The notes under the pieces: model-generated
The model's input: only the letters and a program-made list of their open reading frames with translations
Told to the model about the DNA's origin: nothing
Database searches by the model: none
Shown here: positions 59,519 to 64,000 of the stretch, one piece after another
Position numbering within the stretch: position 1 is the stretch's first letter
How the letters are laid out: every line of letters starts with the position of its first letter
Translations under genes and position numbers: made by a program
NCBI RefSeq assembly: GCF_003633895.1
Contig: NZ_RBID01000018.1
Location: forward strand, 123,145-187,144
DNA: 64,000 nucleotides
From: Vogesella indigofera
Lineage (GTDB): Bacteria > Pseudomonadota > Gammaproteobacteria > Burkholderiales > Chromobacteriaceae
Direction: 5' to 3'

Positions 59519-59560
59519 ATTGTCCGTCTCCCGACAACTCACGCAGCAAAGGTATCTGAC

Positions 59561-60853
59561 ATGTCCGATCTGCAGCAATGGCTGAGCGCCCAGCGCATCA
59601 GCCACATCGAATGCCTGTTTCCCGATCTCAACGGCCAGGCGCGCGGCAAACTCATTCCCTGCCACAGCTATCTCGACAGCGCCGAACAGCGCTTCCCGCA
59701 AGTCAGCCTGATCCAGACCCTGGACGGCGATCCGCAACAGCAGCTGGTCGCAGACAGCGACCCCGACATGCGCCTGCGCGCCGACCCGCGCACCCTGTAC
59801 CTGAAGCCGGACAGCGGCAACGGCCAGCGCGTCGCGCAGCTGATCCACGACTGTCTCGACGCCGATGGCGAACCGATCCCGTTCGCGCCGCGCAACGTGC
59901 TGCAACGCGTCTTGGCTGCCTACCGGCAGCGCGGCTGGCAGCCGGTGGTCGCGCCCGAGATCGAGTTCTACCTGCTCGCCGCCGACGGCCAGCCGCTCAG
60001 CCCCACGCGCCAGCCGTACAGCGTGGATCAGGCGCCGGCCCACGCCGCCTTCTTTGCCGAGCTGGAGCAGCTGTGCGCGCAGCAGCACATCGCCAGCGAC
60101 ACCATGCTCAGTGAAGTCGGCAATGGCCAGTTCGAGATCAACCTGCAACACGGCGACGCGCTGGCCCTGGCCGACCAGGTGTTCCTGTTCAAGCGCAGCG
60201 CCAAAACGTTGGCCGCACGCCACGGCCTGCTGGCCACCTTCATGGCCAAGCCGTTCGCCGACGATGCGGGCAGTGCGATGCACATCCACCAGAGCCTGGT
60301 CGATACCCACGGCCACAACCTGTTCAGCCAGCCGGACGGCAGCGCCGCGCCGCGCTTCTGGCATTACCTGGGCGGCCTGCAACGCTACCTGCCGGCGGCG
60401 ATGCTGCTGCTGGCGGCCAACCCCAACGCCTACCGTAGGCTGAGCCCGCACAGTGCGGCGCCGATCAATGTCGAGTGGGGCATCGACAACCGCAGCTGCG
60501 GCCTGCGCGTGCCGGACAGCACCCCGGCGGCGCGGCGCGTGGAAAACCGCCTGCCCGGCATGGACTGCAATCCCTACCTCGCCATGGCCGCCACGCTGGC
60601 CTGCGGCTTGCTTGGCATGGAGCAGGCCATTGCACCCGGCGCGCCGCTGTCCGGCAGTGCCTACGGCATGGCGGCCACCCTGCCCGCCAGCCTGCCGCAG
60701 GCGATCGCTGCCCTGCGCGACGAACAGGCGCTGCACCCGCTGCTGCATCCGCAGTTCGTGGCCAGCTTCTGCGCACTGAAAGAGGTTGAATGGCAGACAT
60801 TCGCGCGTACCATTACACCATGGGAACGCCAGCAGTTACTGCAGCAGGCCTGA
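59561..60853 (+). CDS. puuA: Glutamine synthetase-like gamma-glutamylpolyamine synthetase
   Basis: 430 residues, glutamine synthetase fold: ECLFPDLNGQARGKLIP, APEIEFYLL, DDAGSAMHIHQSL, NVEWGIDNRSCGLRVPD (arginine/substrate loop), NRLPGMDCNPYLAMAATLACG. It is shorter than GlnA and lacks the adenylylation Tyr, as in PuuA, which ligates glutamate to putrescine. The polyamine-binding protein gene next to it supports this. The exact substrate is an inference. Confidence 0.8.
   Translation: MSDLQQWLSAQRISHIECLFPDLNGQARGKLIPCHSYLDSAEQRFPQVSLIQTLDGDPQQQLVADSDPDMRLRADPRTLYLKPDSGNGQRVAQLIHDCLDADGEPIPFAPRNVLQRVLAAYRQRGWQPVVAPEIEFYLLAADGQPLSPTRQPYSVDQAPAHAAFFAELEQLCAQQHIASDTMLSEVGNGQFEINLQHGDALALADQVFLFKRSAKTLAARHGLLATFMAKPFADDAGSAMHIHQSLVDTHGHNLFSQPDGSAAPRFWHYLGGLQRYLPAAMLLLAANPNAYRRLSPHSAAPINVEWGIDNRSCGLRVPDSTPAARRVENRLPGMDCNPYLAMAATLACGLLGMEQAIAPGAPLSGSAYGMAATLPASLPQAIAALRDEQALHPLLHPQFVASFCALKEVEWQTFARTITPWERQQLLQQA
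60205..60218 (+). repeat. Uptake-sequence-like repeat, 12/14
   Basis: AACGTTGGCCGCAC in the puuA-like gene, read Thr-Leu-Ala-Ala-Arg. Confidence 0.55.
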
Positions 60854-60883
60854 GCCGGCAGCCGCATGTCGCGGCTTGCCGGC
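60854..60883 (+). terminator. Long GC-rich hairpin after the puuA-like gene
   Basis: GCCGGCAGCCGC pairs with GCGGCTTGCCGGC (one bulged T), directly after the stop; no T run. Confidence 0.5.
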
Positions 60884-60984
60884 CGGCCGGCGGCGGGGGT
60901 TTAATAAGCACTGGTTTTAAGTAGCGTTTTGCAGTCAAAATAACGTGTTCGATTACCTGAACCGCATCGCCAGGAGAAACTTGA

Positions 60985-62082
60985 ATGAAACGATTTGCCC
61001 GCACCCTGCTTCTGGGCGCCGTCAGCGCCGCCTACGCCGGTAGCGCCGTCGCTGCCAGCAACGAACTGAACATCTACAACTGGTCGGATTACATCGCGGA
61101 AAGCACCATCCCCGGCTTCCAGAAGGCAACCGGCGTCAAGGTCCGTTACGACGTCTACGACAGTAACGAAATCCTGCAGGCCAAGATGCTGACCGGCAAA
61201 TCCGGCTACGACATCGTCGTGCCATCCAACACCTTCCTCGCCAAGCAGATCCAGGCCAACCTGTACCTGCCACTGGACAAGAGCAAGCTGCCGAACTACA
61301 AGGACCTGGACCCGGAGCTGATGAAGCTGATGACCAAGTTCGACCCGGGCAACAAGTTCGCGGTACCGTACTTCTGGGGCATCAACACCATCGGCATCAA
61401 CACCGACCGCGCCACCAAGGCACTGGGCGGCAAGCTGCCTGCCAACCAGTGGGACATGCTGTTCAAGCCTGAACACGCGGCTAAGCTGAAAAGCTGTGGC
61501 GTGAGCATGCTTGACTCCCCGGCGGAAGTATTCCCGATCGTGCTGCACTACATGGGCAAGGACCCGGCCAGCAAGAGCGAAGCCGACTACCGCGCCGCGG
61601 CCGACTTACTGAAAAGCATCCGTCCGCACGTGACCCGCTTCTCCTCCTCCGGCTACATCAATGAACTGTCCGGCGGCTCGCTGTGCCTGGTGCTGGGCTA
61701 CGGCGGCGACATCAACATCGCCCGTACCCGCGCGGTGGAAGTGAAGAGCGGCGTCAAGGTGCAGGCACTGGTGCCGAAAGAAGGCGTCGGCATCTGGATC
61801 GACAGCATGGTGATCCCGAAGGACGCCAAGAACGCCGACAACGCCTACAAGTTCATCAACTACAGCCTGGATGCCAAGGTAGCTGCGGCCAACGCCAATG
61901 CCGTGACCTACGCGCCGGGCAGCCTGCCGGCACGCAAGTTCATCGACAAGGCCAACCTGGCCAACCCATCGATCTTCCCGAGCAAGGAAGTGATGGCCAA
62001 GAGCTTCGTGATGCTGCCGATGGATCCGAAAATCCAGCGCCTGACTACCCGCCTGTGGCAGGAATTCAAGACCCGCAAATAA
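60985..62082 (+). CDS. potF: Periplasmic polyamine-binding protein (PotF-like)
   Basis: 365 residues: signal peptide (LLLGAVSAAYAGSAVAA), ELNIYNWSDYIAEST and binding-site residues YDVYDSNEIL, VPSNTFLAKQ, PYFWGINTIGINTD, GVSMLDSPAEVFPI, GYGGDINIA. Putrescine-type ABC transporter binding protein. GAGA lies upstream. The permease and ATPase genes are not in the window. Confidence 0.9.
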   Translation: MKRFARTLLLGAVSAAYAGSAVAASNELNIYNWSDYIAESTIPGFQKATGVKVRYDVYDSNEILQAKMLTGKSGYDIVVPSNTFLAKQIQANLYLPLDKSKLPNYKDLDPELMKLMTKFDPGNKFAVPYFWGINTIGINTDRATKALGGKLPANQWDMLFKPEHAAKLKSCGVSMLDSPAEVFPIVLHYMGKDPASKSEADYRAAADLLKSIRPHVTRFSSSGYINELSGGSLCLVLGYGGDINIARTRAVEVKSGVKVQALVPKEGVGIWIDSMVIPKDAKNADNAYKFINYSLDAKVAAANANAVTYAPGSLPARKFIDKANLANPSIFPSKEVMAKSFVMLPMDPKIQRLTTRLWQEFKTRK

Positions 62083-62095
62083 GCGCCATGCACGC

Positions 62096-62124
62096 AAAAA
62101 GGCCGGAACATTCCGGCCTTTTTT
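62096..62124 (+). terminator. Intrinsic terminator after potF
   Basis: GGCCGGAA-CA-TTCCGGCC flanked by A5 and T6. Confidence 0.9.
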
Positions 62125-62169
62125 CATTCACAATGGCAACAGCAACCTTCACGGACACCATTCGCCAGC

Positions 62170-63510
62170 ATGCCGCTTTTTTCCCCTCGCCGTCCGGCAC
62201 CCGCCGGCAACGGCTTTGCCGTTGATGCGGCCAACATCCATGTGCTGCACGACGCCAAGAGCTTTCATCAGCAACTGCTGCAGCAGATTGCGCAGGCCCA
62301 GCAGCGTATCCACTTGTGCAGCCTGTATCTGCAACACGATGAAGGCGGCGAGTCGATCCTGCTGGCACTGCATCAGGCCAAGCAGCAACGACCGCAGCTG
62401 GACATCCGGGTGTTTGTCGATTTTCACCGCGCGCGGCGCGGCCTGATCGGCGCCGGCAAGCAAGCCGGCAATGCGCAGTGGTACCAAGAGCTCAGCGCAC
62501 GTTTCGGCCGTGAGCAGGTGCCCATCTACGGTGTGCCGGTACAGACGCGGGAGCTGTTCGGCGTACTGCACCTGAAGGGCTTCGTGATCGACGACTGGCT
62601 GATTTACAGCGGCGCCAGCCTCAACAACGTCTACCTGCATGTCGGCGAGCGCTACCGCTTCGACCGTTACCACCTGATCCGGGACCGCAAGCTGGCCGAC
62701 AGCTTTTCGCACTACCTGTGCCAGCAGTTGCTGCCCTCCCCCGGCGTGCAACGCCTCGATGTCGCCGGCCTGCCACGCCCGGGCAAGGATGACATCAAGT
62801 CGCTGCGGCAACGGCTGGCCGGCTACGACTACCTGCCGGCGCCGACAACCGCCGAGCGCGGCCGCATCAGCATCACGCCGCTGAGCGGCGTCGGCAAGGA
62901 CAACCGTTTCAACCAGCGTATCGAACAGCTACTGGGCAGCGCCCAGCACCGCATCACCCTGTGCACGCCCTACTTCAATCCGCCGAAAAGCATCCTGCGC
63001 ATCCTGCAAAAACAGATCAGAAACGGCTTGCAGGTCGAGATCATCGTCGGCGACAAGACCGCCAACGACTTCTACACCCCACCCAGCGAGCCATTCCGCG
63101 TCATTTCGGCGCTGCCTTACCTATACGAGAGCAATCTGCGCCGCTTTGCCAAACGCAACCAGAGCGCGATGGCGCAGGGCAAGCTGCAGCTGCGTCTGTG
63201 GCAGCACGAGCACAACAGCTACCACCTGAAGGGCATCTGGGTCGACCAGGTCTGGCAGCTGGTCACCGGTAACAACCTCAACCCGCGTGCCTTCCGTCTC
63301 GACCTTGAGAACGGCCTGCTGCTGCATGATCCCGCTGGCCAACTACGGCAGCAAACCGCCGCCGAGCTCGACAACATCCGCCGTCACACGAAGCTACTGC
63401 AACACTATCGCCAGCTGGAAACGCTGCGCGACTATCCGGCCGCAGTCAAAACCCTGCTCGGCCGCCTCAAACGCATCCGCCTCGACCGCCTGCTCAACCG
63501 GCTGCTGTAA
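62170..63510 (+). CDS. pssA: CDP-diacylglycerol--serine O-phosphatidyltransferase (phospholipase D type)
   Basis: Makes phosphatidylserine, the precursor of phosphatidylethanolamine. 446 residues, close to E. coli PssA. Two HKD-type sites: HLKGFVIDD (about residue 137) and YHLKGIWVD (about 353). Basic C-terminus (LGRLKRIRLDRLLNRLL), suited to membrane surface binding. Confidence 0.94.
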   Translation: MPLFSPRRPAPAGNGFAVDAANIHVLHDAKSFHQQLLQQIAQAQQRIHLCSLYLQHDEGGESILLALHQAKQQRPQLDIRVFVDFHRARRGLIGAGKQAGNAQWYQELSARFGREQVPIYGVPVQTRELFGVLHLKGFVIDDWLIYSGASLNNVYLHVGERYRFDRYHLIRDRKLADSFSHYLCQQLLPSPGVQRLDVAGLPRPGKDDIKSLRQRLAGYDYLPAPTTAERGRISITPLSGVGKDNRFNQRIEQLLGSAQHRITLCTPYFNPPKSILRILQKQIRNGLQVEIIVGDKTANDFYTPPSEPFRVISALPYLYESNLRRFAKRNQSAMAQGKLQLRLWQHEHNSYHLKGIWVDQVWQLVTGNNLNPRAFRLDLENGLLLHDPAGQLRQQTAAELDNIRRHTKLLQHYRQLETLRDYPAAVKTLLGRLKRIRLDRLLNRLL

Positions 63511-63864
63511 CAGGTTTGGGCTGGGTGTTGCGATGTCATGGCGGCGCTGGGGCGTAGCAAAATGGCTCGTGATTGACCTAGCCTCCTCGATAGATGGGCT
63601 GCTCAATAGACGAGGGCAACCAGTCAAGCAGATAACCCCCTACCCCGAGCGGAAAGCGAGAACTGCGCCGAGCTTGGCAGACAAATAAAGCGCATCACGG
63701 GGAATGGCAATCGGATAGAAGCTGCGGCCCACAAGGTTGGCCGCAGCGGCGTTGTGCAGGCCGCGGCCACGCACCTCGCGGGCGACCCCGTTGGATCAGC
63801 GGCGGGGCGAGATGGGGAATTGAATGGCGGCCGCAACGTTTGCTACATTTGCCGCGCACAAAGC
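63511..63864. other. Gene-free region downstream of the rRNA operon
   Basis: About 355 bases with no supported ORF. It holds a hairpin GCTGCGGCC-CACAAGGTT-GGCCGCAGC (63721-63747) that includes a 13/14 repeat copy. No integrase or tRNA seen. Confidence 0.6.
63733..63746 (+). repeat. Uptake-sequence-like 14-mer, 13/14
   Basis: AAGGTTGGCCGCAG, intergenic near the rRNA operon. Confidence 0.8.
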
Positions 63865-63900
63865 ACAAAGCCCAGCTTGATGTCTCAAGCTGGGCTTTGT
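63865..63900 (-). terminator. rRNA operon terminator
   Basis: ACAAAGCCCAGCTTGA-TGTC-TCAAGCTGGGCTTTGT, a 16-bp perfect stem just after the 5S rRNA. Confidence 0.9.
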
Positions 63901-63908
63901 TTAAGGGG

Positions 63909-64000
63909 GCGTCTGGCGGTGTCCTACTTTCACACAGGTATCTGCACTATCATCGGCGCTAAGGCGTTTCACGGTCCTGTTCGGAATGGGAAGGCGTGGG
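63909..64000 (-). rRNA. rrf: 5S ribosomal RNA (3' part; 5' end beyond the window)
   Basis: The minus strand reads CCGAACAGGACCGTGAAACG and GCGCCGATGATAGTG and ends in GTAGGACACCGCCAGAC, the conserved 3' half of 5S rRNA. The 3' end is approximate. The operon (16S-23S) lies to the right, read leftwards. Confidence 0.95.

Overview
The window is a 64 kb, GC-rich, densely packed chromosomal segment of a Gram-negative betaproteobacterium, most likely order Neisseriales, family Chromobacteriaceae (Chromobacterium/Vogesella/Aquitalea-like). This placement is an inference from the gene families (lpxK/kdsB, bamC, minCDE-oxyR, glnA-ntrBC, phasin) and from gene order; no rRNA long enough for placement is present. 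I see 57 protein genes, the 3' part of one 5S rRNA gene at the right edge, and no tRNA, insertion sequence, prophage or CRISPR array.

Layout. 1-5.3 kb: end of nnr, an EamA exporter, and a histidine kinase/HD-GYP response regulator pair. 5.3-9.0 kb (minus): envelope operon exbB-exbD-lpxK-Trm112-kdsB-adk. 9.4-15.7 kb: xseA, a DUF4442 protein, gpmI-envC-ctp. 15.9-22.0 kb: argA, yggX, ppk, DUF456, ettA. 22.1-24.4 kb: an unusual locus with a secreted 12-residue tandem-repeat protein, a candidate FNR-controlled small RNA and a phasin. 24.4-28.0 kb: minCDE, oxyR and an SDR reductase. 28.3-34.4 kb: ybiT-like ABC-F, dapA-bamC, a small Ala-rich lipoprotein, roxA, slyD. 34.5-39.7 kb (minus): mgtE-prmC-PAP2 and rhodanese-aroE-mtgA. 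40.0-44.8 kb: nitrogen module glnA-DUF4124-ntrB-ntrC with recognisable sigma-54 promoters and paired NtrC boxes. 44.9-48.6 kb: divergent universal stress protein and P-type ATPase. 48.7-53.3 kb: divergent metR/metE with twin operators, and a PPi-type phosphofructokinase. 53.4-56.0 kb: lower-GC DUF3015-DUF4105 pair behind a perfect FNR box. 56.1-59.2 kb (minus): parE, yjdF-like, rppH. 59.4-63.5 kb: polyamine-type genes (small leader ORF, puuA-like synthetase, potF-like binding protein) and pssA; then the tail of an rRNA operon.

The most striking signal cuts across all of this: a 14-mer, AAGGTTGGCCGCAA (core AGGTTGGCCGCA), occurs 10 times exactly and about 15 more times with one mismatch, in both orientations, in genes (read in several frames, using rare codons) and between genes (often as inverted pairs forming terminator-like hairpins). 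This is how DNA uptake sequences behave in Neisseria and Pasteurellaceae, but the sequence differs from both (GCCGTCTGAA and AAGTGCGGT). I propose it is the uptake-sequence dialect, or another genome-wide signal, of this lineage. The second is the secreted protein built from 14 copies of a 12-residue unit whose DNA copies differ almost only by silent changes. The third is a set of FNR-type boxes placed at the ideal distance from -10 elements, one of which drives what looks like an untranslated small RNA.
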